A stretch of DNA of 64,000 nt, taken from NCBI RefSeq assembly GCF_025905425.1, contig NZ_CP109603.1, forward strand, positions 1,214,001-1,278,000. Direction: 5' to 3'. This DNA comes from Pseudomonas putida. GTDB taxonomy: Bacteria > Pseudomonadota > Gammaproteobacteria > Pseudomonadales > Pseudomonadaceae. How positions within the stretch are numbered: position 1 is the first letter of the stretch; every line of letters begins with the position of its first letter. The position numbers were made by a program, and so were the translations under genes. Positions 9,278 to 17,583 of this stretch are shown here, in pieces. The notes below the pieces were generated by a model. The model was not told where the DNA came from. It ran no database searches and saw only the letters and a list, made by a program, of their open reading frames with translations.

Positions 9278-9792
9278 GGCGCGATCTCCAGAGGCGGGTG
9301 AGGTGGGGCGGGCACCGGTGCGCGGAGGGCGTAGCACACGCTGCGTTCGACCGGGTCGATGACGAGCCGCCAGGCCGGGCCGCCGAGGATGGTCAAGGCG
9401 TCCAGCAGCGCCATCGGCCCAAGCTGGTGCTGTACGGCCGGCAGTGAGCGGCTAAACAAGGTCGTGACTTCGGCGCGGTTGGCGCAGAGTGAGTAGCCCG
9501 AGCGCTGCAATACGTGGCGTAGGGCATCACCGACCGTCGCGTGCAGCGCCGGTGAAATTTGCACGGTGATGAGCTGGAACAATGGCTGGCGTTGCTCCAG
9601 CGTCGGTCGTGCGCTGACCAGGGTGTAGCGGTCCTGGCGGACCCACGCTGGTGACGCTGACAACGGCTTGGAAGGGGGGGGCGGAGCTGGAACGGCTTTG
9701 GCTGGCGCTGTCGCTGGGGTGATGGCAGGCGACGTGTTGCAGCCCGCCAGCGCGAGCATCAGGACAAGGTAAGAAAGTGCGGGCGTGTGCAT
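9274..9792 (-). CDS. TIGR03748 family ICE lipoprotein (PilL N-terminal-like)
   Basis: Lipoprotein of 172 residues. ATG 9792 is chosen over the earlier in-frame ATG 9849 because it gives a clean lipoprotein signal (MHTPALSYLVLMLALAGC) with lipobox LAGC. A Pro/Ala-rich linker (about 25-45) is followed by 'ISPALHATVGDALRHVLQRSGYSLC' and 'LGPMALLDALTILGGPAWRLVIDP', the STN/PilL-like module of TIGR03748. Such proteins are linked to secretin-like outer-membrane parts of conjugation systems. It is first in a six-gene operon running to TIGR03747. In PFGI-1 a type IV pilus cluster lies near this point; none is present here. Confidence 0.84.
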   Translation of the reverse strand: MHTPALSYLVLMLALAGCNTSPAITPATAPAKAVPAPPPPSKPLSASPAWVRQDRYTLVSARPTLEQRQPLFQLITVQISPALHATVGDALRHVLQRSGYSLCANRAEVTTLFSRSLPAVQHQLGPMALLDALTILGGPAWRLVIDPVERSVCYALRAPVPAPPHPPLEIAP

Positions 9793-9893
9793 GAGCAGGT
9801 CTCGACAGTAGGTGCCGACACCTTGGCAACGCGCGCGAGCTGCACCCATTGAAAAACCGAAGTTGCCCGCCTTGGTTATCGGCTCCCATGCAT

Positions 9894-9920
9894 AAAAAGG
9901 CGCCCTTCAGGGCGCCTTGG
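9894..9920 (-). terminator. Rho-independent terminator after the 238-residue ICE gene
   Basis: On the minus strand, AAGGCGCCC-TGAA-GGGCGCCTT is a perfect 9-bp stem followed by a short T run (TTT then AT). It begins two bases past the TGA of the gene ending at 9922 and separates it from the downstream conjugation operon. Confidence 0.85.
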
Positions 9921-9921
9921 G

Positions 9922-10638
9922 TCACTCGTCAGCAAACACCGGCAGTCCCGCCAGCGGGGCCGCATCAGGATCAAATACCAGAAAGCGCGTGTCGGCCTGG
10001 CCGGCCAGCAGCAACAGGGTCATCAACACTGGCGGCACCTGTTCATCCAGCAGGCGCGTGCAGACCTCTGCCGCTGAGCAACCGGGACCTTCCACGTGGG
10101 CGCTGCGGTGCCAAGGTGTGGAGTACAGCTTGCAGCCGACGGAGCGGTTGCTGACCAATGGGAAACATTCAAAGAAACCGGCCGGTCGTTCGCTGCGGGC
10201 AAGCTGCTCAAGGTAGGCGTATTCGTCGGCCGGTAGATGGGATGAACTGATCTCCCAGCTGCGGCTGTACTGGCCGGTGGCAAAGGACAACTGCTGCATC
10301 AGTTGATTCGCCGCTTCCAGGCTGGGAAGGTCGCCGAGGTGTACCGAGCCAGTCAGCCGCTCGGCCGTGACCTGGTACAGCACGGTGGTGACCACGCCGT
10401 CCGCGGGCAACTGCAGGCGAAGGAAGCCAGAAACATCCTGGCCTTCCGTGATGACGGCGCAGTCGTCATCGAATACGCAGGCCTGACAGTTGATGTGATC
10501 GTCGTCCAGGTCCAGCTGGGCGGTGTGCAAGGGGCGGTAGCAGGGCGGGCACTGGTCGTCGTAGTGGATCTGGACCACACGCTCGCAGGCGAATGCATTA
10601 AAGCCGCGGGAAAAGGGGTTGGAGGTTGAGGTGAGCAT
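9922..10638 (-). CDS. ICE protein of unknown function with CxxC pairs
   Basis: Protein of 238 residues starting at ATG 10638; the frame extends upstream but only through the terminator region of radC. I do not recognise a named family with certainty. Visible features are two CxxC pairs near the N-terminus (QCPPCYRP at about 31-38, and CQAC about 20 residues later), suggesting a small metal site. A long alpha/beta body follows with no membrane segment. The C-terminus is acidic and hydrophobic. It lies between radC and the conjugation operon and is flanked by terminators on both sides, so it is probably transcribed alone. Confidence 0.7.
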   Translation of the reverse strand: MLTSTSNPFSRGFNAFACERVVQIHYDDQCPPCYRPLHTAQLDLDDDHINCQACVFDDDCAVITEGQDVSGFLRLQLPADGVVTTVLYQVTAERLTGSVHLGDLPSLEAANQLMQQLSFATGQYSRSWEISSSHLPADEYAYLEQLARSERPAGFFECFPLVSNRSVGCKLYSTPWHRSAHVEGPGCSAAEVCTRLLDEQVPPVLMTLLLLAGQADTRFLVFDPDAAPLAGLPVFADE

Positions 10639-10649
10639 GATGGCGCTCC

Positions 10650-10686
10650 AGGAAAAAGAGAACGCCACCCCAAGCAGGCGGTGGCG
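10650..10686 (-). terminator. Probable terminator after radC
   Basis: On the minus strand a 7-bp stem (CGCCACC/GGTGGCG, 10663-10686) is followed by a T-rich stretch (TTCTCTTTTT). It starts 10 bases past the radC stop. It also lies just ahead of the start of the next gene. Confidence 0.65.
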
Positions 10687-10696
10687 AGAGAGAGGG

Positions 10697-11191
10697 TTAG
10701 ATCCAGCCGTATTCGGCCAGGGAGAGGGGCTGACCTTCACCGACGATGATGTGGTCCAGAACGCGGACCTCGACCAGCGCCAAGATTTCGATCAGGCGCG
10801 CCGTCAGCACGCGGTCGGCGCCGCTGGGTTCAGGGCAGCCCGAAGGGTGGTTGTGGCTGAGGATGACCGCGGCGGCGTTGTGCGCCAGTGCCTTGACCAC
10901 CACTTCACGGGGGTACACCGAAGCCCCATCGATGCTGCCAAAAAACAACACCTCGAAGTCCAGCACGCGGTGCTGTGAATCGAGGTACAGCAGGGCAAAC
11001 ACCTCGTGGTGATAAGGCGCCAGGCGCAGTTTCAGGTAAGACGCGGCGTCGGCCGGCGTGATGAGTACTTCGCCGCGCTGGAAATAGCGTTGGTCCAGCA
11101 GCTGCAGGGCTTCGTTGATCAACGCATCTTCGTGGGCGCGCTGGGTCAGTGCCGGATCGAGGGGCTCGACCAAGGTCAATGGCGTGTTCAT
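10697..11191 (-). CDS. radC: RadC family JAB-domain protein of the ICE
   Basis: JAB/MPN-fold protein (164 residues) of the RadC family. The metalloprotease-like signature is complete: 'HNHPSG' at about 113-118 and the downstream Asp at about 126, the H-x-H-x10-D metal site. The start is set at ATG 11191 because GAGG lies nine bases upstream; TTG 11197 is too close to it. Chromosomal RadC carries an extra N-terminal helix-hairpin-helix domain that is missing here, as is usual for short RadC forms on mobile elements. Despite the name, a DNA-repair role is not established for these proteins. Confidence 0.9.
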   Translation of the reverse strand: MNTPLTLVEPLDPALTQRAHEDALINEALQLLDQRYFQRGEVLITPADAASYLKLRLAPYHHEVFALLYLDSQHRVLDFEVLFFGSIDGASVYPREVVVKALAHNAAAVILSHNHPSGCPEPSGADRVLTARLIEILALVEVRVLDHIIVGEGQPLSLAEYGWI

Positions 11192-11253
11192 GAGCAAAGC
11201 CTCGTGTGCAGGAACGCTCCGGGAGGAGGCCCCAAGTGGGTGAGATCAGGCGG

Positions 11254-11511
11254 TCACAGGCGGGTGAACCGATGGCGAGTGCCGTGCAACGGTGAGTGGC
11301 AGCTTTCGCAGGGGCGGGTGGAGAACGAGTCGATGCCGATGCCGGTGTCCGGATCGAAATCGGCGCTGAACGGCAGCAACGCTTGCACTGCCTCACGTAT
11401 CTGCGCGATTCGCTCGTCAACTTCGGCCTCGCTGTAGTACAGCGATAAGGCGCTGAAGTCGTCGTAAGCCACCGCCTGAAGGCAGTCTTCGCAGAGCCAG
11501 AAGCTTTCCAT
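11254..11511 (-). CDS. Small ICE protein with two CxxC motifs
   Basis: Protein of 85 residues. GGAGG lies seven bases ahead of ATG 11511. It has CEDC near the N-terminus (residues 7-10) and CESC near the C-terminus, with an acidic helical middle (EAEVDERIAQIREAVQALL), so it probably binds one zinc ion. I recognise no named family. It follows a strong stem-loop and precedes radC by about 60 bases. The codon use and composition match the surrounding ICE genes. Confidence 0.7.
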   Translation of the reverse strand: MESFWLCEDCLQAVAYDDFSALSLYYSEAEVDERIAQIREAVQALLPFSADFDPDTGIGIDSFSTRPCESCHSPLHGTRHRFTRL

Positions 11512-11531
11512 GGCAACCTCCGACGTGAATG

Positions 11532-11563
11532 AACAGCAGGCGCTCCGAAGAGCGCCTGCTGTT
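11532..11563 (-). terminator. Strong 14-bp stem with a TTCG tetraloop
   Basis: AACAGCAGGCGCTC and its exact reverse complement are separated by four bases. Read on the minus strand the loop is TTCG closed by C-G, the ultra-stable UUCG tetraloop. It lies between the stop of the STY4534-like gene (11579) and the next start (11511). No T run follows, so it may end transcription weakly, block RNA decay, or do both. Confidence 0.65.
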
Positions 11564-11578
11564 GGCGGTCAAACTGCC

Positions 11579-12118
11579 TCAGGCAGATTGAGTTGCTGCA
11601 GTGGAGTTACGGGCGGCGGTCGGAGTTGGCAGGCGCTGATCGGAGTCACCGTCAATGTCTGCCTTATCTCTATCGGCCTCCGCTGGCTCCATCGCGTCAG
11701 AGGCAGCGTCGGTGCGGGCGGGCGCACGGTAGCTGAAATGGCCATCGACCTTGATCCACTCGATGAAGATCAGACGGCCCTTGAGGCTGGCGCCGGGTTG
11801 CCCCTTGCGTTCGCCTTTCTCGTACAGGAAGGGATCTACCCAGAGGTCGCCGATGCGAAACGCGATGAGGACCTTGCGTTCAGCGCGAACGTCTTCGAGG
11901 TGTTCACGGATCAGCCGGTCGGCTTCCCCGCTGGCGACCTTGCAGTCGAAGCGGGTGTACTCGACGTCGTCCGAGGCACCGTGCAAGGCGGCGATGTCAC
12001 AGGCCATGAACGCTTGGCCACGGCGAACCGGGACTTCGCGGACCCGGTTCAGGTAACCGATGCCTTGGGTGTGCAGGTTGAAGTAGGTGGTGGGGGCGCT
12101 ATTGCTTGCAGTGGTCAT
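11579..12118 (-). CDS. STY4534 family ICE replication protein (DUF3577)
   Basis: ICE protein of 179 residues, DUF3577/STY4534 family, listed among replication or maintenance proteins of such islands; its biochemistry is not known. The N-terminus 'TYFNLHTQGIGYLNRVREVPVRRGQAFMACDIAALHG' is the family core. The start is set at ATG 12118 with AGGAGTT upstream; the frame extends to 12382 but with non-family residues. The last 50 residues are low-complexity and acidic (Asp, Ala, Thr), typical of a flexible tail. A strong stem-loop follows the gene. Confidence 0.88.
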   Translation of the reverse strand: MTTASNSAPTTYFNLHTQGIGYLNRVREVPVRRGQAFMACDIAALHGASDDVEYTRFDCKVASGEADRLIREHLEDVRAERKVLIAFRIGDLWVDPFLYEKGERKGQPGASLKGRLIFIEWIKVDGHFSYRAPARTDAASDAMEPAEADRDKADIDGDSDQRLPTPTAARNSTAATQSA

Positions 12119-12862
12119 GATGGAACTCCTGTTCAGCAGAAACGCGGACATCCACCGACCCTGGCGGCTGGTGAGTTCCGCAAGGGTGAGGGTGCAATCA
12201 CATGATCGGTAGAGAGGGCGCTCATCACCGACAGGTCGGTGACCGTGCGAGCTGCCGAGCGCGAGTCGCACTTGGGGAGAACCACCCGAAACGGGCGCAG
12301 CCTTGAAGGTTCTGGCTGCCTGGGTGCTGTCAACGACAGCGGTGTGCAGCTCATCTATAAAGCGCAGCCAACCCTCCGTCAACCGGGGATTTGAGACGGT
12401 CTGGGCGGGCGGAATTCGGTGGCTTTCGGTGGATTTTCAGCGGCGAAAAAATAGCCCGACGGTCATCAGGCTAGGAGGAAGTGGACCACCTTTGATCCGG
12501 CGATGTGACACCGGAGTTCGTCGTAAACTCTCCGCTGTCGATCCACCTGGATCAACCGACCCTTGTCGTGGCCTGGGTCGGAATCAACTGGCACGCATCC
12601 GCGCACAAAAGGTGCCCAGTGTTTCGCCGGCGGGCACCGGAGCTGAGCATCGTCGCCGAAGCGGATGACCCTTGAGGCCTGGCACAAGCCGCATGGGTCA
12701 TCCACCTGGGAGACTTGGAACGCTGAGAAGTTATCCGCAGAGGCGGTGAAGGGTGGCTCCGAACTCTACGAGTCTGACCGAGCTGCCCGGAGCGAATCGG
12801 TCTAGGGTCGCCAAGCGGCGAGGGGCTGGATCACTACACCAGCGCGACAGTCTGCCGTCAAG
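12119..12862. other. Intergenic stretch, no supported gene
   Basis: About 740 bases between topB and the STY4534-like gene. Open frames on both strands are short and look like neither ICE nor other known proteins (for example 12303-12668 plus, 12466-12705 minus). The part next to 12118 should hold the promoter of the STY4534-like gene. An imperfect inverted repeat (GACCGA...TCGGTC, near 12776-12802) lies downstream of topB and might end its transcript. Confidence 0.5.
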
Positions 12863-14830
12863 TCATGTCCTCTTCGGGCGCTTGGCTTTGGCGACGGGCT
12901 TGGTGCCCTTGCATTCCGGGTAGCGAATGCAGGACCAGAAGCTGCCGGTGCGGCCTTTGCGCTGGCGCATGCCGCTGCGACACACCGGGCAGAGCGGTCC
13001 CTTCGAGGGGGGCGGCTGCAGGGTGAGCGAGGCGTTGCTGCGCACCAAGCGGGTCAGCCATTGCGCCTGCTTGGCGAGAAAGGTCTCGACGCTCAGCTGG
13101 CCCGATTCGATGCGCTCCAGCGCCTGCTCCCACAGCGCCGTCAACACCGGGTCGGCCACCTCCGGTGGCACCGCTTCGATCAGGGTGTGCGCCGCAGCCG
13201 AGGCGGCCAGGCTGCGTTTTTTCTTGGTCAGGTAACCGTGGTCGATCAGCCCCTGGATGATGGCCGCGCGGGTGGCTTCGGTACCGAGGCCGCAGCTGTC
13301 CTTGAGTGTTTGCTTGAGCCGCGGATCGGCCACCTGATTGGCGATGGTTTTCATCGCCTTGACCAGCGTGCCCTCGGTGTAGGCCTTGGGGGGCTGCGTG
13401 CGCTGGGCAATGGCGGCCGCGTCAGTCAACGCCACCGAGGCGGACTCGCGAAGTGTGGGCAAGCGTTGAGTCTGTTCGCCGGGCTCATTGCCGTGAGTCT
13501 CGTTGATCACCGCTTTCCAACCGCGCACCAGAGTCTGCTTGCCCCGTGCCAGTAGCTGGTCGGCCTGACTGTGCATCAGCACTTGCGTTTTCAGGTACTC
13601 ATGCTCAGGAAGGAACTGCGCGAGGTAGCGGGCGCGGATCAGCGCGAAAACCGCCTGCTCGCGCTCGGACAGCTGAGCGAGGTCGAGCGTGATGGCGGTC
13701 GGAATGATGCCGTGGTGCGCGGTGATCTTGCCGCTGTTCCAGGCGCGCGAGCGGCGACAAGGATCCAGCTCCTTGATGACCTGGCCGAGAGCAGGGCTGG
13801 CGGCCACCAGGGCATGCAGGACGCGGGGCACCTCATCGAGCATGCTCTCGGGCAGGTAGCCGCAATCGCTGCGCGGGTAGGTCGTGGCCTTGTGGGTGTC
13901 GTACAGGGCTTGGGCGATCCCCAGCGTCTCTTGAGCGCCGAGCCCGAGTTTGGCCGAGCAGACTTCCTGCAAGGTGCCGAGATCAAACGGCAGTGGCGCG
14001 CCCTCCCGGACCTGCTCCACCTCGATGCTGTCAATGCGGGCCGTTCCGTATTGGCTAAGGCGCGCTGCGGCTTGCCTGGCGGCCGCTTCATCGATGCAGC
14101 GGCCCTCATCGTCGCAGATCGAGGTAGGCGGTTGCCAACGGGCTTTGAAACTCACGCCTTCTGCCACCAACTGAGTGTCGACGTTCCAGAACGGTTGCGG
14201 CACGAAGCTGGCGATGGCCCGGTCGCGCTCGACCACCAGGCGCAGAGTTGGCGTCTGGACGCGGCCTACCGGCAGCAGACCGTCGAAGCCAGCGCGGCGG
14301 CCGAGCAGGGTGAACAGTCGGCTCAAATTGATGCCCACCAACCAGTCGGCGCGGGAGCGGGCCAGCGCACAGTGGTACAGCGGCAGGGTCTGTTCGCCCG
14401 GACGCAAGGCAGCCAAGGCCCGGCGGATCGAGGCTTCATCAAGGGCAGACAGCCACAGGCGCAGGATCGGCCCATGGTACTGACAACTCTCGAGGATCTC
14501 CCGGGCGATCATCTCGCCCTCGCGATCAGCGTCGGTGGCGATCACCACCTCGCGGCATGTCCGCAGCAGTTGGTCGATCACCTTCAGTTGGCTGGCAACC
14601 TTGGGCTTGACCACCAGTTGCCAGCGGGCGGGAATGATCGGCAAATCGTCCAACGACCAGCGTTTGTAATCGCCATAGGTTTCAGGGGGCGCGGTTTCCA
14701 GCAGATGGCCGATGCACCAGGTGACGGTGACGTTCTGGCCCTGCAGGTAGCCATCGCCGCGTCGGCTGGCTTGCAGTACCCGGGCGATATCGCGGGCTTG
14801 GGACGGTTTTTCGCAGATGAACAGGCGCAT
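12863..14830 (-). CDS. topB: DNA topoisomerase III
   Basis: Type IA topoisomerase (655 residues) that relaxes and decatenates DNA through a 5'-phosphotyrosine intermediate. The N-terminal TOPRIM domain is visible: Glu7 in 'LFICEKPSQA' and the acidic triad 'TDADREGE' at about 99-106. The active-site tyrosine is about Tyr318 in 'ATTYPRSDCGYL'. The C-terminus has one C4 zinc-finger (CPVC...CIRYPEC) and a basic tail (AKAKRPKRT), as in ICE-borne TopB proteins. It is larger in basic tail than chromosomal TopB. Its likely role is handling element DNA during replication or transfer. Confidence 0.95.
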   Translation of the reverse strand: MRLFICEKPSQARDIARVLQASRRGDGYLQGQNVTVTWCIGHLLETAPPETYGDYKRWSLDDLPIIPARWQLVVKPKVASQLKVIDQLLRTCREVVIATDADREGEMIAREILESCQYHGPILRLWLSALDEASIRRALAALRPGEQTLPLYHCALARSRADWLVGINLSRLFTLLGRRAGFDGLLPVGRVQTPTLRLVVERDRAIASFVPQPFWNVDTQLVAEGVSFKARWQPPTSICDDEGRCIDEAAARQAAARLSQYGTARIDSIEVEQVREGAPLPFDLGTLQEVCSAKLGLGAQETLGIAQALYDTHKATTYPRSDCGYLPESMLDEVPRVLHALVAASPALGQVIKELDPCRRSRAWNSGKITAHHGIIPTAITLDLAQLSEREQAVFALIRARYLAQFLPEHEYLKTQVLMHSQADQLLARGKQTLVRGWKAVINETHGNEPGEQTQRLPTLRESASVALTDAAAIAQRTQPPKAYTEGTLVKAMKTIANQVADPRLKQTLKDSCGLGTEATRAAIIQGLIDHGYLTKKKRSLAASAAAHTLIEAVPPEVADPVLTALWEQALERIESGQLSVETFLAKQAQWLTRLVRSNASLTLQPPPSKGPLCPVCRSGMRQRKGRTGSFWSCIRYPECKGTKPVAKAKRPKRT

Positions 14831-14940
14831 GCGTGGGCCCTCTCGGTGGGTACCGACAGGGTGGAGGTGTGGTCGTGAAGCGCCAGGGTAAAGCCGAAAC
14901 TGGTGGTATCGGTTCGACGTATCAGCGCAGGGCCAAAACC

Positions 14941-15300
14941 CTACTTGCGTTGCGCGAGATGAGTGGCCAGCGTTTGCAGAAACTCCAGGGCGAATTGTTT
15001 ATCGGCGTCGCCCAGCTCCTTGATGATCGCAGTAATCTGCTGGCCCTGATCCTGGGGGCGAGGACTGATGGCCAGCAGCAGCTCATCGACGGGGCAGCCA
15101 TACAGGTCTGCCAACTGCAGCAGCTTCGTCACGGACAGCTCAACCAGGCCACGCTCCAGGCGGGAGACGGCCTCGCCGGAAATACGCAGGTGCTCGCCGA
15201 CCTGGTCCTGGGTCAAGCGGCGGTCGCGACGATACTTCGCCAACTGGCGGCCAATGTGATGTGGGCTAGGCTCTTTGACGGGCAACGGGGCGCTCTCCAA
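14941..15300 (-). CDS. XRE-type helix-turn-helix regulator
   Basis: Cytoplasmic DNA-binding protein of 119 residues. The HTH_3 domain spans about residues 16-70 (GRQLAKYRRDRRLTQDQVGEHLRISGEAVSRLERG). The C-terminal 45 residues are helical and probably dimerise. The only start in frame that keeps the whole domain is TTG 15300, with a weak ribosome site, so the N-terminus is uncertain. It is divergent from the 76-residue gene at 15425, and repeats in the gap between them may be its operator. It probably regulates ICE genes. Confidence 0.85.
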   Translation of the reverse strand: MESAPLPVKEPSPHHIGRQLAKYRRDRRLTQDQVGEHLRISGEAVSRLERGLVELSVTKLLQLADLYGCPVDELLLAISPRPQDQGQQITAIIKELGDADKQFALEFLQTLATHLAQRK

Positions 15301-15313
15301 TTCGACCCATATG

Positions 15314-15363
15314 GTTGACTAGCCACTCAAGGATATGAACGGCTCAAAGAGTTGACTGACAAC
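15314..15363. promoter_or_regulatory. Possible XRE operator repeats
   Basis: GTTGACT occurs at 15314-15320 and again at 15351-15357, with related CTCAAG and CTCAAAG elements between them. The second copy is part of GTTG-N5-CAAC (15351-15363). The site lies in the divergent promoter region between the XRE regulator and the 76-residue gene. Binding is not shown. Confidence 0.35.
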
Positions 15364-15424
15364 CCTATGAGGCGTATCACGAAAAATAACTGGATGACCC
15401 GCCCGTTCACACGGAGGCTTCAAC

Positions 15425-15655
15425 TTGCACGGATCCCACCAGCGTGAGGCAGATAAGTTAGCGATCAAGGCCTACGAGCTGTTCATGGCTACCCATCTGG
15501 AACCTGACAATGGGGAGGCACGCGCGAAGTTGATCGCCTGGGTTCAGGAGAATCCGGCGCACTGGCGGGCATTCCTTGCCCTGGATCAGTGCCTGACGGA
15601 GGTGAAGCAGTTGCTGGAGAGTGGACAGCGCGGGAAAGCCAGCCGAGATGGATAG
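15425..15655 (+). CDS. Small stand-alone DUF4880-like protein
   Basis: Protein of 76 residues starting at TTG 15425; GGAGG at 15413-15417 lies seven bases upstream and decides the start. The body 'AYELFMATHLEPDNGEARAKLIAWVQENPAHWRAFLALDQ' resembles DUF4880, the short N-terminal domain of FecR-type anti-sigma factors, which holds the sigma factor. Here no membrane helix or sensor domain follows. It is the only plus-strand gene in the ICE block and is divergent from the XRE regulator. An antisigma-like role is possible but is only inferred from resemblance. Confidence 0.6.
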   Translation: MHGSHQREADKLAIKAYELFMATHLEPDNGEARAKLIAWVQENPAHWRAFLALDQCLTEVKQLLESGQRGKASRDG

Positions 15656-15743
15656 CTAACGAGCGTCAATGCTGCTCGCCGGTTAAGCTGCGCGGCCCCT
15701 GCAGTATCGCGCAGGGCGCGGTGATTCCACTGAGGTCCACGGT

Positions 15744-16172
15744 TCACCCGGCCTTGCGTGTGGATTTCTTGCCATCGCCTTTACGCGTGGCGTTGGGGGG
15801 GGCCTGCGTCTTCTCGCGCATGGTCACCGAGGCCAGGCGATGCGGCAGGATACCGATGCGCCGCGCCTCGACCTTGAACGTCACCCGCGCGTTGTCCTCG
15901 CTGTCCTCCCACTCATCCTTGACCGTGCGGCCTTCGACCAAGACGCGCATGCCTTTTTGGTACAGCGTGCTCCAGTGCTCGGCATCGCGGTGCCAGAGCT
16001 CGACCGGCGCCCAGTAGCCGCCGCGATCCTCGTAGCCGCCTTCACGCGGTACCGGGTTGTCGAAATAGACGTTCAGCCGCAGCAGGCGCCGCGGTTCATC
16101 CGGGTTGGAGTTGAACTCCTGGAATTCCGGCACGCTGCCGATGTTGCCTTCACCTACAAATAACGTACTCAT
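15744..16172 (-). CDS. ssb: Single-stranded DNA-binding protein (ICE type)
   Basis: OB-fold protein of 142 residues that coats single-stranded DNA during element transfer or replication. 'FVGEGNIGSVPEFQEF' and 'RLLRLNVYFDNPVP' start the OB domain; 'LYQKGMRVLVEGRTVKDEWED' is the typical SSB strand. The C-terminus is basic (KGDGKKSTRKAG) and lacks the acidic DDDIPF tip that recruits partner proteins in chromosomal SSB. ATG 16172 is chosen for its AGGAG at eight bases; GTG 16181 overlaps the DUF3158 stop and is also possible. Confidence 0.9.
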   Translation of the reverse strand: MSTLFVGEGNIGSVPEFQEFNSNPDEPRRLLRLNVYFDNPVPREGGYEDRGGYWAPVELWHRDAEHWSTLYQKGMRVLVEGRTVKDEWEDSEDNARVTFKVEARRIGILPHRLASVTMREKTQAPPNATRKGDGKKSTRKAG

Positions 16173-16177
16173 ACGGG

Positions 16178-16672
16178 TCACTCCTCGGTGGGGAAACGGG
16201 TCAGGATGAGCTCGGCGGCCGCGAGCTTGCTGGCACCGGAGACGGCCTGGCGATACAGCGACTGCAGGCTGCTCATCTGCAGGTTCAGCACCACCCGGTT
16301 GGTCTCCAGCTGATACAACGCCTGCCGCAGCTCAGGGTGCAGATGCGGATGAACCACCGACTCCTGCCACACCTGCACGCCCATGCGCTGAAAGTCCGGA
16401 CTGCGCCAGCGCAGGAAGTCAGTGCCCGTCGCGCTGTGCTGCACGACTAGTCGCAGCTCCAGCAACGAGAAAGGAGGCTGCGCCATGATCGCCAGCATCA
16501 CCGCCATCAATTCGGCGACCTGAGTGCGCAGGCGCAGGATCGTTTCGGCGAACTGCTGCAGCTCCCCCTTACCCTTAAAAGGCTTTAAAAGGCCTTTTAG
16601 GGAGGCACTTTGTGCGAACGCGCGGTAGGCATCCGCTGACAACCGCCGGGCAATTGCATCGGCCAGGGTCAT
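16178..16672 (-). CDS. DUF3158-like ICE protein
   Basis: Protein of 164 residues, probably DUF3158 by order and length (between TIGR03761 and ssb) and by the pattern 'LKGLLKPFKGKGELQQFAETI'. No membrane segment; the middle is helical and hydrophobic. Function unknown. Its start overlaps the stop of TIGR03761 and its stop overlaps the region of the ssb start, so the three genes are translated as a unit. Confidence 0.75.
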   Translation of the reverse strand: MTLADAIARRLSADAYRAFAQSASLKGLLKPFKGKGELQQFAETILRLRTQVAELMAVMLAIMAQPPFSLLELRLVVQHSATGTDFLRWRSPDFQRMGVQVWQESVVHPHLHPELRQALYQLETNRVVLNLQMSSLQSLYRQAVSGASKLAAAELILTRFPTEE

Positions 16673-17433
16673 GCCTCACCCCCTTCGCCCGGGACTTCCG
16701 GAGTAGGTTGTGCCTCGGCCTCCGGCAGGGCAGGTTGATCTGGCTCATCGGGATTCGAGGTGGTCTGACTCCGCGTGATGGGTGGGGCGAATTGAGAGCG
16801 GTGGCTGCCTTCGAGGATCTTGCGTGGGGGTGTGCCGAACTTGTCGATCGCTTCACGGGCCCGGGCGTTGTTGGCGGCCATGTCATCCCGACTGACCCCC
16901 GCCAGGCGATAACGCTGGGCCAGACCGAACAGGCTGCGCAACTCGTGGGCGCCGCGATCGATCCAGTTTTCCATGTCGGGGCGGCCGATTAAGGCTGTGT
17001 GGTGAGCGAGCAGAACGCGGCGCACCAGGGCGTCGTAGTCGGTCAGCAGGTAGACCGCGAGAAAGCCAAGCTGGCTGCCGATGAACAGGGGGAGGGTGAC
17101 GGGATGGATATTGAGGTTATCGCCGATATCGACTTGGGTCGGCAGGGCGCGCTCCACTCGACTGACCTGCTTGGTCAGCGCGCGCAGTTCGGCCTTGGCC
17201 TGCAGCAGCTTGTCCTCCAGTTGCAGCATGAACCAGTCGGCGAAGGGGTCATCCTGGCTGCTGGCGTGCTTGAGCAGGTTGGTGACACCGATGTAACCAG
17301 GCATGCCCATGATCGAATGTACCCCTTCGCGGGCCATGCGGCCTTGCCACAGGCGCGCCGCGTGATGGGTGTGCAGGGTGAGGGAGATGCTGCTGCGCAG
17401 GGAGCCCAGGTTGAGATGGTAGTGATCGGTCAT
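16669..17433 (-). CDS. TIGR03761 family ICE protein (PFL_4669-like)
   Basis: ICE protein of 254 residues. ATG 17433 is used because it has GAGGT upstream and gives the family N-terminus (MTDHYHLNLGSLRSSISLTLHTHHA). The core 'AARLWQGR...GIIGMPGYIG-like...DDPFADWFMLQLEDKL' matches TIGR03761. The C-terminal 50 residues are Pro/Glu-rich and disordered. Function unknown; it is a marker of this ICE class and always lies near ssb. The gene overlaps the DUF3158-like gene by four bases. Confidence 0.87.
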   Translation of the reverse strand: MTDHYHLNLGSLRSSISLTLHTHHAARLWQGRMAREGVHSIMGMPGYIGVTNLLKHASSQDDPFADWFMLQLEDKLLQAKAELRALTKQVSRVERALPTQVDIGDNLNIHPVTLPLFIGSQLGFLAVYLLTDYDALVRRVLLAHHTALIGRPDMENWIDRGAHELRSLFGLAQRYRLAGVSRDDMAANNARAREAIDKFGTPPRKILEGSHRSQFAPPITRSQTTSNPDEPDQPALPEAEAQPTPEVPGEGGEA

Positions 17434-17583
17434 CGCCAGTACCTCGCCGTCGGAATGACGCCGATGATGGGCCGATCCGGGCAATCCGACGCGGATCAAC
17501 GCGAAGATGCTCCACTCGTAATTTCAGGCGGTGGACGTCCTTGGATTCAATGGCATGGGCATCAAATCCACCGAGATCCACCA

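Noticed and set aside
12466..12705. Possible 79-residue minus-strand gene
   Set aside because: It has no ribosome site or known pattern and lies in a gap where frames on both strands look random.
13571..14878. Plus-strand frame of 435 codons
   Set aside because: It lies antisense to topB and shows Gln/Arg/Gly-rich shadow composition with no family motif.
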